A stretch of 64,000 bases of DNA from CAVQBJ01 sp963819075 (GTDB lineage Bacteria > Actinomycetota > Thermoleophilia > Solirubrobacterales > Solirubrobacteraceae), in the NCBI GenBank assembly GCA_963819075.1, contig CAWFUP010000002.1:1324964-1388963 (forward strand), written 5' to 3'. Numbering within the stretch: the first letter of the stretch is position 1; each line of letters opens with the position of its first letter. The notes under the pieces are model-generated. The model made no database searches. It was not told where the DNA came from and saw only the letters and a list, made by a program, of their open reading frames with translations. Below are positions 1-9,747 of the stretch, in pieces. Position numbers and translations under genes: made by a program.

Positions 1-3000
1 CCGGCAACGCGTCGGCGATCTTGCTGGTCGGGCCGGAGGTGGCTGCCGAGTTGCCGCCGGGGTTGGTCGCGACCTCCTGCACCTCGGTCGTCGAGCCGAC
101 GTCGACGTCAACGAGCACGTAGGTCTGGGCCGTCGCGCCTTGGATCGGCGTGCACGTCGAGCTTGAGCATCGCAGCCACTGGTAGCGGTATGAGGTGGGC
201 GATCCGGTCCACCTGCCGTGCACCTCGGTCAACGTCTGCCCCTGCTGCGGGGCGCCGGAGATCGTCGGCGGCGTCTGGTTGGCCGGCGCCGCGGGCAGCA
301 CCGCCGCAGTCGCAGCTGACGTGACCGCCTGACCCGGTCCTGCACCATTTTGGGCTGTTTCCTGGACGATCAGCTCGTGGCCGACGTCGCCGGCGCTCGG
401 CACGTAGGCCTGCGCGGTCGCGCCCGCGATCGCGGTGCAGTTCTGGCCTGAGCTGTCGCACTGCTGCCACTGATACGCGTAGGCGCTCGGCTGGTTGGTC
501 CACGTCCCGTTGACGTCGGTCAGCGTTTGACCTTCCTGGGCCGTGCCGGAGATCGTCGGCTTCGTCTGATCGAGCGGCGGTGCTGCCACGACGGGAGCGG
601 TCGCGGCCGATATCGCCGCGCGGGTCCCGCCGGCATTCGTGGCCGCTTCCTGCACCGCGATCGCGTGCGCCACATCGCCCGCCACGGGCACGTACGTCTG
701 GGCAGTCGCACCAGAGATCACGCCGCAGTCGTTGCCCGACGTGTCGCACCGGTACCACTGGTACGCGTACTGGGTCGGCGATCGGGTCCACGTGCCGTGC
801 GTCTCGGTCAACGTCTGCCCCTGCCGCGGCGTGCCGGAGATCGTCGGCGGGGTGTTATTGGTCGGCGCTGCGGGCAGGACGACGGCGGTTGGTAGCGAGC
901 GCGCGGGCTGGCTCGGCCCGGCACCGTTGTGCGCTGTCTCGTCGGCGACGATTGTCGCGCCGATATCGGCTGTGACCGGCGTGTAGGTCTTTGCGGTCGC
1001 GCCCGAGATGGCGATGCAGTTGGCACCGCTCGAATCACAGCTTGACCACTGATAGGTGTACGACGTCGGCTGGTTGGTCCAGGTGCCGTTCTGCTCCGTG
1101 AGCGCGTTGCCCTCCTGCGCCGTGCCCGAGATCGTCGGCTTGAGCTGATTCTGCGGAACCGCAGCGGCCACGGCTGCGGTCGCATTCGATGCCGCGGGCG
1201 GGGAGCTGCCGCCAGCGTTGGTCGCGGTCTCCTCGACCTCGATCGTGCTGTCGACGTCGTCTGCGGTCAGCAGGTAGGTCTGGTCGGTCGCACCGGAGAT
1301 GTGCGTACACGTGCCGCCAGTGCATCGCAGCCACTGATACGTGTATTGGGTCGGGGACTCGGTCCATGTCCCATGGACATCGGTCAGCGTCTGACCTTGC
1401 TGCGGGGTGCCCGTGATCGTCGGCGGCGTGTTGTTTGACGGCGGTAGGGGCAGCACCACCGAGGTCGCGCCGGAGTCGGCCGGCTGGCTCGGACCCGCGG
1501 CATTGTGCGCGGTTTCGGCGACGATGAGCTTGTGTGCCACGTCGGCACTTTTGAGCACATATGTCTGGGTGGCCGCTCCGGGGATTGGCGTGCAGTTCGC
1601 GCCCGCGCTGTCACACCGCTGCCATTGGTAGGAGTACGAGCTCGGCTGGTTGGTCCAGGTGCCGTTCTGCTCGGTCAGAGTCTGCCCCTGCTGCGACGTG
1701 CCAGAGATCGTCGGCGGAACCGCACTGACAGGCGGGGCCGCGATGACCACAGCCGTCGCTGCGGAAGATGCCGGGGCGCTCGGCCCGCCGGCGTTGCGCG
1801 CTACCTCCTGGACCACGAGGGTGTGCCCGACGTCGCCAGCGAACGGAACGTAGCTCTGGCTGGTCGCGCCAGAGATCGGCACGCACGCGCCGCCCGCGCT
1901 ATCACAATGAAGCCACTGGTAGCCATACGAAGTCGGGCTGTTCGTCCACAACCCGTGAGCCTCGGTCAGGGTGTGACCTTGCTGCACGGTGCCCGAGATC
2001 GTCGGCGGTAGCGTGAAGATAGGAAGCGACGGAAGGACGACCGCGGTCGCCAAAGACGGGGCCGGCGTGCTCGGCCCGCCCGCGTTGCGTGCAGTCTCCT
2101 GCACTACGAGCGTGTGCCCAACATCGCCAGCCACCGGAACATAGGTCTGGTTGGTCGCGCCAGAGATCGGCGAGCAACTGCCGCCCGTGCCATTGCACTG
2201 CAACCAGGCGTAGCTGTACGACGTCGGACTGTTAGTCCACGACCCATGAGCCTCGGTGAGGGTCTGTCCCTGCTGAGCCGTCCCCACGATCGTCGGCGGT
2301 GAGCTGGTCGTCGGGACTGGCGGAACGACGACCGCGGTCGCCAGGGACGTCGCCGGCGTGCTCGGCCCGCCCGCATTGCGAGCAGTCTCCTGCACTAGGA
2401 GCGTGTGCCCAACATCGCCGGCGACAGGCACGTACGTCTGGTTGGTCGCGCCAGAGATCGCCGAGCACCCCGCGCCAGCGCTGTTGCACTGAAGCCAGAG
2501 GTACGCAAACCCCGTCGGGCTGTTGGTCCACGACCCGTGAGCCTCGGTCAGGGTCTGCCCCTGCTGCGCCGTCCCCACGATCGTCGGCGCTGAGGTGGTC
2601 GTCGGGACTGGCGGTACAACGACAGAAGTCGCGGCGGAGGTGGCCGGAGTGGACGGCCCGCTTGTGTTGGTCGCGATCTCCTGCACCTCAAGGGTGTGCC
2701 CAACGTCGGCGGCAGCTGGCACGTAAGTCTGTGCTGTGGCGCCGGAGATCGGAAGGCATGTGCCGCCCAGAGCGTCGCATTGCAGCCACTGGAAGCCGTA
2801 CGACGTTGGGGTGTTGGACCAGCCCCCGTGAGCCTCGGTGAGGGTCTGCCCCTGCCGCGCGGTCCCCGAGATCATCGGCGGGGATGTGCTCGTCGGTACC
2901 GCCACGCCGCCGGTGCTCACCGCGAGCTGGCCGCCGTCCCCGATGCCTGAGGCGTTGGTCGCAACCAGGTCGGCGCAATAGCTTGAGCCGGCGGCGAGCC

Positions 3001-6000
3001 CGCTCAGACCGACGGAGACGTCGTGCGAGCTGGAGTCGGTGAATCCGAGGGTCTGCGGGGTAGTGGAGTGTGCCGGCGACCCCGAGCCGCTCGTGCACCA
3101 TGGCGAGGTTGCTAGGTCGTACTCCACGGTGTACGTCGTGGTCTGGCCGGCAGGATTGACTTGGCCGGCGACCGTAGCTGTTGTCGTCCCGGTCGCGGCC
3201 GCGGTGCTCGTGTTTGCGCTCGGGGCCCCTGCGATGAAGTAAAGCGGGCCAAAGAACGGGCCTCGGTCTCCACGGCCGGTCGCATTTGTCGCCACCAGAT
3301 CCGCACAGTAGGCGACGCCAGGCGTCAAACCGCTCAGGCCGACGGACACGGGGTGCGACGTCCCGTCGGTAAAGCCAAGCGACTGGAGCTGAGTGGAGCT
3401 GGCCGGCGAACCCCCTGACGGGAAGTTGGTGCACCAGGTCGAACTGGCCAGGTCGTACTCGACCGTGTACGTCGTGGCCTGGCCGGCCGGATTGACCTGC
3501 CCGGCCACCGTGGCGGTCGTCGGTCCTGTCGCCGTCACGGAGACCGCGCTCGTGCTCGGATCCCCCGCGGTGACCGGCACTTGACCGCTTCCGTTACCGC
3601 TTCCGCCCGAGGCATTCGCAGCGACGACGGCCGCGCAATAGCCGACCCCGTCGGTCAACCCGCTGAGGTCGACGGACACCGTGTGCGATGTGGCGTCAGT
3701 AAAGGCCAGTGGCTGCGGCGTGGTCGAGTTGGCCGGTGTCCCCGAGAACCCGCCGCTCATGCACCACGCCGAACTCGCCACATCGTACTCCACCTTGTAC
3801 GTAGTAGTTTGACCAGTCGGGTCGACGGTTCCGTCGATGGTCGCGGTCGTGGTGCCGCTGGCGGCCCCCTCGGACGTGCTTGCGTAGGGAACGCCCGCGA
3901 TGAACGCCACCGGGAATCGGTTACCGCTGCTGCCCGCTGCGTTGGTGGCGACGAGTTCCGTGCAGTAGCTCGCTCCGGCCGTGAGGCCGCTGAGATCAAC
4001 CGACACATCGTGTGATGCGGAGTCCGTGAAACCGAGCGTCTGACGTGTGGTCGCGTTCGCCGGCGACCCCGATGCGCCATAGCTCACGCACCACGCCGAA
4101 CTCGCAAGGTCGTACTCCAAGCTGTAAGTCGTGTTCTCCCCGCTGGGATCAACGCTCCCGTCGACCGTGGCCGTCGTCGCTCCCGTGACCGTCGCGATAT
4201 AGGTGGACACGCTCGGAGTTCCGGCGATAAACGCGACCTGGCCGCCGTCTCCGCTGCCCGACGGGTTCGTTGCGACGAGGTCCACGCAATAACCGACTCC
4301 TGCGGCTACGCCACTCAGGCCAACGGACACTGTGTGCGATGCGGCGTCGGTGAACCCGAGTGTCTCCGGCGAGGTTGAGTTCGCCGGAGACCCCGACGCT
4401 CCACGGCTCGTGCACCATATCGATGTGGCGAGGTCGTACTCCACCTTGTACGTAGTGGCTTGACCGCTGGGGTCGACGGCTCCGGCGACGGTCGCCGTCG
4501 TCGCTCCGGTGATCGTCACGTCGTAGACGCTCGCGTACGGTGTTCCGGCTGTGAACTTGACTTGGAAGCCGTTGCGGCTGTTGCCCGCGGCGTTTGTCGC
4601 CACTATCTGCGCGCAGTAGTCCGCCCCTGCTGTTAGGCCGCTTAGGTCAACGGACACCGTGTGCGACGTGGTGTCGGTAAAGCCTAGGTTCTGCGGCGGC
4701 GTCGCGTTTGTCGGCGACCCCGACGAGCCTCCGCTCGCGCACCAGGCCGAGCTCGCAAGGTCGTAGTCCACCGTGTACGTCGTGCTCTGGCCGGCAGGAT
4801 CTACGCTCCCGTCGACCGTCGCCGTCATCGCGCCGGTGATCGTCGGGCCAAATATGCTCGCCGTGGGCGTGCCGGCCGTCAACGTGACCGGGACGCTGCT
4901 GCCGCTGCCGCCAGACGCGTTGGTGGCTACCAGTGCCGCACAGTAGTCCGCTCCTGCTGTCAGGCCGCTCAAGTCAACAGACACGGCGTGCGACGTCCCG
5001 TCAGTGAAGGCGAGCGTCAGCGGCGGCGTCGAGTTCGCCGGTGACCCCACGAAGCCTCCGCTCATGCACCACCCTGAGGTCGCCAGGTCGTACTCAATGC
5101 TGTACGTGGTGCTCTGGCCAGCGGGATTGACGCTCCCGTCGACGGTCGCCGTCGTCGCACCGGTGCCGGTCGCGTCGAAGGCGGCCGCGCTCGGAGCGCC
5201 GGCCGTGAAGCTCACATCGAAGCTGCTACCGCTACCGGCAGTGTTGGTCGCGACGATTTCGGCGCAGTATTGTGCGCCGCCCGTCAGGCCGCTCAGGCCA
5301 ACCGCCACGGCATGCGATGCCCCGTCGGTGAAGCCGAGAGCCTGCGGCGTGGTCGCGTTCGCCGCAGACCCTGATGCGCCGCCGCTCATGCACCACGACG
5401 AACCCGCGAGGTCGTACTCGACCTGGTACGTCGTGCTCTGCCCCGCCGGGACGACGTTACCGGCGACAGTCTCGGTGGACACTCCGGTCGCGGTAGTGGC
5501 GCTAGTGTCGGCGCTTGGCGCCCCCGCGGTGAAGAAGAACGCGCCACTGCTGCTGCTACCGGACGGGTTAGCGGCAACCAACACGTCGCAGTAGCGCGCC
5601 CCAGTCGTCAAGCCGCTCAACCCAGCCGAGACGTCATGTGGCGCCATGTCTGTGAAACCAAGTGTCTGCCGCGTGGTCGCGTTTGCCGGCGACCCCGACA
5701 AACCACCGCTCGCGCACCACGACGAAGTCGCGAGGTCGTACTCGACCTGGTAGGTCGTGGTCTGCCCAGCTGGATTGACGATTCCGCCGACCGTTGCAGT
5801 GGTCGCGCTAGTCGCGGTGGCCCCGAAGGCCGTGGCGCTCGGGCCACCGGCCGTGAAGATCCCCTGCGTGCTGAAGCCGCTTCCTGACGAGTTGGTGGCC
5901 ACCAATTCCGCGCAATAGCCGGTCCCACCCGTCAGGCCGCTCAGGACAACCGACACCCCGTGCGCTGTCGCGTCCGCGAAACCGAGCGTCTGAGGTGGCG

Positions 6001-6901
6001 TCGAGTTCGCTGGCGACCCCGAGAAGGCGTGGCCTGTGCACCAGGGCGAAGCCGCGAGGTCGTACTCGACCTTGTACGTCGTGGTCTGCCCAGCCGGTAT
6101 GACTGTCCCTCTTACCGTCACCGTTGTTGCGCCGTCTGGCGTCGCACCTAGCCAGTCCGCGGTCGGCGCACCCGAGGTGAACGACACCTGCCCGCCGTCG
6201 CCGCTCCCTGACCGGTTCGTAGCGACGAGGTCCGCGCAGTATCCGGTCCCAACCGACAGGCCGCTCAAGCCAACCGACACGCTGTGCGCCGTTGAGTCGG
6301 CGAGGCCGAGCGTCTGGGGAAGGGTTGTGTTCGTCGGCGCCCCCGACGAGCCGCCGCTCGTGCACCACCCCGAACTGGCTAGCGCATACTCCGCCTCGTA
6401 CGTTGTGGTTTGGCCGGCCGGACCGACGCTCCCGCTGACCGTGGCTGCGGTTGTGCTCGTGGGCGTCGCACTGAACGTGGTTGCGCTGATACCGGCGGTG
6501 AACCGCACCTGGCCGCCGTTCGCGCTGGTGCCTGAGAGGTTGGTCGCGATCAATGCCGCGCAGTAGCTCGCCCCGGTCGTCAGGCCGGTCAGGACGACGT
6601 ACACATCGTGGTAGGCGGAGTCGGTGAAGCTGAGCGTTTGCGACGGGGTCGAGTTCGTCGACGTGCCCGCTGAGCCGCCGCTCGTGCACCACGCCGAGCT
6701 AGCCAGCCCATAGCCCACCCTGTAGGTGGTGGTCTGCCCCCCCGGGCTGACGATCCCGCTGACGGCCGTGGTCGTAGCGCTCGTGGCTAGCGGACGAGAC
6801 GTAACCGCGCCGGGGGCCGAGGACGCCAACGCCGCGCCCGGTAGGGCCGCCGCTACTGCGCAAGCGCCCAGCAAAGCGCGCCACAGACGCCTCACTGACA
6901 T
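1..6901 (-). CDS. Giant secreted multi-repeat surface protein (C-terminus beyond left edge)
   Basis: One minus-strand frame stays open from an ATG at 6901 to the left edge, at least 2,300 codons. I confirmed the same frame at several conserved Tyr and Trp codons along its length. The N-terminus is a Sec signal peptide: basic MSVRRLWR, an Ala/Leu core, then ALA before SSAPG at about residue 26. Twelve FN3-like repeats of about 108 residues follow (about 6.85 to 2.95 kb). Each has a GQTTTY strand, EYDLA, a WC pair, LGFTD, LSGLT, YCA and VATN. Ten Ig-like repeats of about 97 residues follow (2.9 kb to the edge) with PPTISGT, QGQTLTE, YQW, a C-x(5-8)-C pair, ISGAT and DVGHT. The paired cysteines suggest one disulfide per domain in an extracellular stalk or adhesin. 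A G-rich Shine-Dalgarno tract precedes the ATG. The C-terminal anchor is outside the window and the ligand is unknown. Confidence 0.88.
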   Translation of the reverse strand, partial: MSVRRLWRALLGACAVAAALPGAALASSAPGAVTSRPLATSATTTAVSGIVSPGGQTTTYRVGYGLASSAWCTSGGSAGTSTNSTPSQTLSFTDSAYHDVYVVLTGLTTGASYCAALIATNLSGTSANGGQVRFTAGISATTFSATPTSTTAATVSGSVGPAGQTTTYEAEYALASSGWCTSGGSSGAPTNTTLPQTLGLADSTAHSVSVGLSGLSVGTGYCADLVATNRSGSGDGGQVSFTSGAPTADWLGATPDGATTVTVRGTVIPAGQTTTYKVEYDLAASPWCTGHAFSGSPANSTPPQTLGFADATAHGVSVVLSGLTGGTGYCAELVATNSSGSGFSTQGIFTAGGPSATAFGATATSATTATVGGIVNPAGQTTTYQVEYDLATSSWCASGGLSGSPANATTRQTLGFTDMAPHDVSAGLSGLTTGARYCDVLVAANPSGSSSSGAFFFTAGAPSADTSATTATGVSTETVAGNVVPAGQSTTYQVEYDLAGSSWCMSGGASGSAANATTPQALGFTDGASHAVAVGLSGLTGGAQYCAEIVATNTAGSGSSFDVSFTAGAPSAAAFDATGTGATTATVDGSVNPAGQSTTYSIEYDLATSGWCMSGGFVGSPANSTPPLTLAFTDGTSHAVSVDLSGLTAGADYCAALVATNASGGSGSSVPVTLTAGTPTASIFGPTITGAMTATVDGSVDPAGQSTTYTVDYDLASSAWCASGGSSGSPTNATPPQNLGFTDTTSHTVSVDLSGLTAGADYCAQIVATNAAGNSRNGFQVKFTAGTPYASVYDVTITGATTATVAGAVDPSGQATTYKVEYDLATSIWCTSRGASGSPANSTSPETLGFTDAASHTVSVGLSGVAAGVGYCVDLVATNPSGSGDGGQVAFIAGTPSVSTYIATVTGATTATVDGSVDPSGENTTYSLEYDLASSAWCVSYGASGSPANATTRQTLGFTDSASHDVSVDLSGLTAGASYCTELVATNAAGSSGNRFPVAFIAGVPYASTSEGAASGTTTATIDGTVDPTGQTTTYKVEYDVASSAWCMSGGFSGTPANSTTPQPLAFTDATSHTVSVDLSGLTDGVGYCAAVVAANASGGSGNGSGQVPVTAGDPSTSAVSVTATGPTTATVAGQVNPAGQATTYTVEYDLASSTWCTNFPSGGSPASSTQLQSLGFTDGTSHPVSVGLSGLTPGVAYCADLVATNATGRGDRGPFFGPLYFIAGAPSANTSTAAATGTTTATVAGQVNPAGQTTTYTVEYDLATSPWCTSGSGSPAHSTTPQTLGFTDSSSHDVSVGLSGLAAGSSYCADLVATNASGIGDGGQLAVSTGGVAVPTSTSPPMISGTARQGQTLTEAHGGWSNTPTSYGFQWLQCDALGGTCLPISGATAQTYVPAAADVGHTLEVQEIATNTSGPSTPATSAATSVVVPPVPTTTSAPTIVGTAQQGQTLTEAHGSWTNSPTGFAYLWLQCNSAGAGCSAISGATNQTYVPVAGDVGHTLLVQETARNAGGPSTPATSLATAVVVPPVPTTSSPPTIVGTAQQGQTLTEAHGSWTNSPTSYSYAWLQCNGTGGSCSPISGATNQTYVPVAGDVGHTLVVQETARNAGGPSTPAPSLATAVVLPSLPIFTLPPTISGTVQQGHTLTEAHGLWTNSPTSYGYQWLHCDSAGGACVPISGATSQSYVPFAGDVGHTLVVQEVARNAGGPSAPASSAATAVVIAAPPVSAVPPTISGTSQQGQTLTEQNGTWTNQPSSYSYQWQRCDSAGANCTPIPGAATQTYVLKSADVAHKLIVAETAHNAAGPSQPADSGATSVVLPLPPSNNTPPTITGTPQQGQTLTDVHGTWTESPTQYTYQWLRCTGGTCTHISGATDQTYLLTADDVDSTIEVEETATNAGGSSPPAASNATAAVAAAVPQNQLKPTISGTAQEGNALTEQNGTWTNQPTSYTYQWSSCDSSGANCIAISGATAKTYTPVTADIGATIVADETAHNGAGPSQPARSLPTAVVLPAAPTNNTPPTISGTPRQGQTLTETHGTWTRSPTQYAYQWYRCDTSGNDCGVISGATAQTYVPVAGDVAHAIAVQEAATNAGGTRAAISAATAPVVAAPPLDQTKPTISGTAQEGQTLTDVNGTWTNQPSAYAYQWQQCDSSGQNCTAIAGATAQAYVPSAGDVGHELIVQETAQNGAGPGQAVTSAATAAVLPAAPANQTPPTISGAPQQGQTLTEVHGRWTGSPTSYRYQWLRCSSSTCTPIQGATAQTYVLVDVDVGSTTEVQEVATNPGGNSAATSGPTSKIADALP

Positions 6902-8082
6902 CGCGCCCTAACCCCCCCCTCGCGGCGATCGACCGCACGCACCACTGGTCAGCGCGATAGCGAGCAGCAGGAGTGAATGCGTCCAGATGCGTCGTGCCGG
7001 CGTCCGTCTAGAGCCCAGACCGAGCAGACTGCGGTTGAACGCCGCGACTTGCTGCAGAGTGCCTGCGCCCGCCGAGCGCGTACCTGTCCCCCTTCGCGTA
7101 TATGACAGCCCGAACCCAATGGCGGCCCGAGTATTCAGGAGAAGCTATCGAAATGACTTACGGCCTGCGTTCTGATAGCGCGATGGTCACGACGGAGCCA
7201 TCCGATCCCCGAGCCCCCCGGCTCGGCACGCGGCGACCGGTATCGCGGTGGAGGCCGCTCGAAATACGCTTGCGCGGCCTTCGGCCTGTCGATTTCGGCT
7301 GGATCAGCGAACGCTCCCGCTCCCTGACCCGTGTCGAAGACCACGAGCCCGCTGGTTCAAGCCCCGATCGGCTGCTCGCCGTCGGCGTGCACCTGGACGA
7401 TGGCGGTGGGATCGCTCGCCACCGAACGCCGGGCGACGTGTCGCGTCGTCAAACTCCGCAGCACGTTGGGATGCACGCTGCGTCCTGCCTTGGGCGGGGA
7501 AGCGCGCCCCGGCGCACTATCGCTTTCGTGCTTCGGCTGGCGCGCAGCGCGCGAACGCTTCAGACCTTGCGATGGTCCCGACGTGGCGACCGGCGCGATC
7601 CGCCGCACGGCTGAGTTCGCCCCCGAGGAGCGACCGCCGGTGGTTCGCCACCGGGCGCGCGTGTGCGGCCAGGTCCGCCGCCCCACGGCGGAGGTGGGAT
7701 AACGGGAGTTATCGCACCCGAGCGAATGCGACGCCCGGCATTGGGGACCTTCGACCGGCCCGTAATCGCCGGCCCTTGCGGGGAGTCGGAGGCCGTCGCG
7801 CGCCTGCTTCCGCTCTCAGCGGAGGCGGGGCGACGTGCGCCGGGGATACTCGCTCCGCGGCGCAGGCGAGCGCCTTGACAGCGTCCGTCCGGGGGCTCGT
7901 GGGATCGCCTTGTACAGCGTGCGCGACGGACGGGGGTGGTGCGACTCGAATCGACGATGCTTCGTCTGCAAGGCGAGACTTCGGCTGACGCGCGAGAGCA
8001 CGTTTCGCCTGCATAGACCCGTGTTATGGGTGGCTGCGGCCAGACGGGATTTCGGCTGATTTCGGCCGATTTCGGCGGGATT

Positions 8083-8110
8083 AAGGACAACGGGACCGCT
8101 CGTTGTCCTT
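8083..8110. terminator. Hairpin with T-run, terminator-like
   Basis: A perfect 10-bp stem (AAGGACAACG pairing with CGTTGTCCTT) encloses an 8-base loop, so the stem itself supplies flanking A and T runs on both strands. It resembles a bidirectional intrinsic terminator, but no convincing gene ends beside it on either strand. Confidence 0.5.
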
Positions 8111-8185
8111 TTCGCCGAAGCGCGATGCGTGTTCGGTGGCTTCGTTTGACCGAGCGCAGCACGCGGGCAGCGCTGCTGCCCGCGT

Positions 8186-8264
8186 GGTCCGGTCCGTCGA
8201 TGCTCGCCCCCAGTCGGGGGCCGCCTGCGGCGGGGCCCTTGGCCCGAGCATCGCCGGACCGGCC
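8186..8264. repeat. Large imperfect inverted repeat
   Basis: The arms 8186-8206 and 8242-8264 are near-identical on opposite strands, built on GGTCCGG and a shared CGATGCTCG core. They enclose smaller GC hairpins. A second short hairpin (about 8160-8184, CACGCGGGCAGC with its complement) lies just upstream. The function is unknown; it could be a folded RNA or a REP-like element. Confidence 0.5.
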
Positions 8265-9018
8265 ATCTAGGGACGACGTGGGGTCATGACGGGTGCGGGC
8301 GTGTGGCCTGTTGGTCTTGCGCCGTCGGTTTTCCAGCGTGGTCGTCGTTGGCGAATGGAACGGTTTGTGCGGCTCCTAGTGTGAAGCGACCGTGGCTGTC
8401 TCTGGCGCGCTGCACGTCTGACCGTCTCCGCGCTCGGGCACTCGATGCTGGCGGTTCGCCCAGTCTCGGAAGTGCGGCGTTCGTCCCTAGCACCGCCCCG
8501 CGAGTCACATTTGTGTTCGAGTCATTCACAATCTGGTCACATCGGTACCGCTCGGGCCGTGATCAGGTGGTCGAGTCGGGGTAGATCCAGCTTTCCCACG
8601 GTCCTCGCCGTGTATTGTGGCCGCGGCGCAGCGATGACGGTGTAGGGGGACCGGTGTTTGGTTATGTCGAGCTACTGATGCCGAGGTCGATCGAACGCAC
8701 CCAACACGGGTGCACGTTGGCGTGGGATCGGCAACCCTCCCACGATCTGGGCCCGGGTTGCACGCCAGGAGTGCCGACCGAGCCCGGACTCCCGACGGCC
8801 CGGTTCCCGGTCGACCGATGAGTGCTGGCGGACTTGGCCGATGCAGCGGGGCCGTCCGCCGCGCCACGCCCACCCGCGGGGCTCCGTGGGCGAGGCCGGT
8901 CGGGGCGCGCAGTCGCGATCCGACCACCTCGCGTAAGGCGGAGCGGTCTCGCGACGGCGATAGCTGTCACTCTCAGGACCACCTGTGTCTGCTGGCACGC
9001 AGCGCCAGCGTCGCGCGA

Positions 9019-9747
9019 TTGCCCCCGTACGGCCGGACCGAGAGGTCCTCTCCGACACGTCCGGCTACAGGGCCGTCGTCAGCGGCTCTCGCGTGCGCCA
9101 TCGCTGCCGGGCTGTTGCTCTTGAGCGCGTGTGGCGCGAGCAGGCCACCGCGCCGGCCACAGGATGACCCCGGCCGCCCGTCGGTCCAGGCCGGCGTCGG
9201 CGTGGCGACAGTCGCGGCGCCGCGCCTCACTCTGACCTCGAGTTCAAGTCCCGACGGCGCTACGCGCCGGAGTGGGCAACGCGACGGGACGGCGCCTGCG
9301 GACACAGGGGCCGGCCGCACGGCGACGTCCCACACCACAGCGACCCCCGGTCAGCGGCTCGCAGGCTTCCCCGCGAGCCGAACGTTCCTTCTGCGCGCCA
9401 GCGCCGCGTGCGCGGTCGCGCTCGGACCGCCGGCGCCCGCCCGCGCCCGCGGCCGCACGATCAACGCCGCGACCAGCAAAGCCCTCGCCTCCACGGCCAC
9501 CGCAATCGCCGACAGCCTCCATGCGCTGCCTTCGCCACCGGCCGCCATCGCGCGACTGATCACCGGCTACCGCAGTCTCGCGACGGCCTACACCGCCGAG
9601 GCGACTGGCCCGCCAGCCCGAGAGCCCCAGCTGCGCGACTCGGTGAACCGGGAGTTAGAACTGACAGCTATCGACGCTCTCCGGGCGCGCCTGCCTAGTT
9701 GCGCCCCGCCACCGTCCAAATTCGCGACGCTCCAAGCCAACAGGTGA
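9019..9747 (+). CDS. Putative lipoprotein
   Basis: The open frame extends upstream to 8710, but the first part is low-complexity Arg/Pro sequence. I place the start near a TTG at 9019. This leaves a signal peptide with the hydrophobic stretch ALACAIAAGLLLL and the lipobox LSAC, with the lipidated Cys at about residue 38. The mature part is Ser/Thr/Pro-rich, then a helical C-terminal domain (about residues 140-240) containing ATAIADSLHALP and ITGYRSLATAY. The stop TGA overlaps the GTG proposed for the glycosidase gene downstream (GTGA), which implies translational coupling. The protein is probably membrane-anchored outside the cell; the family is not recognised. The exact start is uncertain. 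Confidence 0.55.
   Translation: MPPYGRTERSSPTRPATGPSSAALACAIAAGLLLLSACGASRPPRRPQDDPGRPSVQAGVGVATVAAPRLTLTSSSSPDGATRRSGQRDGTAPADTGAGRTATSHTTATPGQRLAGFPASRTFLLRASAACAVALGPPAPARARGRTINAATSKALASTATAIADSLHALPSPPAAIARLITGYRSLATAYTAEATGPPAREPQLRDSVNRELELTAIDALRARLPSCAPPPSKFATLQANR

Larger units (their letters stand above)
6902..9018. other. Long non-coding stretch between divergent surface-protein genes
   Basis: About 2.1 kb separates the minus-strand giant gene from the plus-strand lipoprotein. Open frames here are Arg/Pro/Gly-rich, overlap on both strands and carry no motif I recognise, so I call none of them. The stretch contains strong inverted repeats (listed separately) and must hold the promoters of both flanking secreted-protein genes. 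No clear -35/-10 pair stands out. It may include decayed gene remnants that I cannot identify. Confidence 0.5.

Noticed and set aside
7940..7990. Sequence resembling a tRNA T-arm (GACTCGAATCG)
   Set aside because: No acceptor stem, D-arm or anticodon arm can be folded around it.
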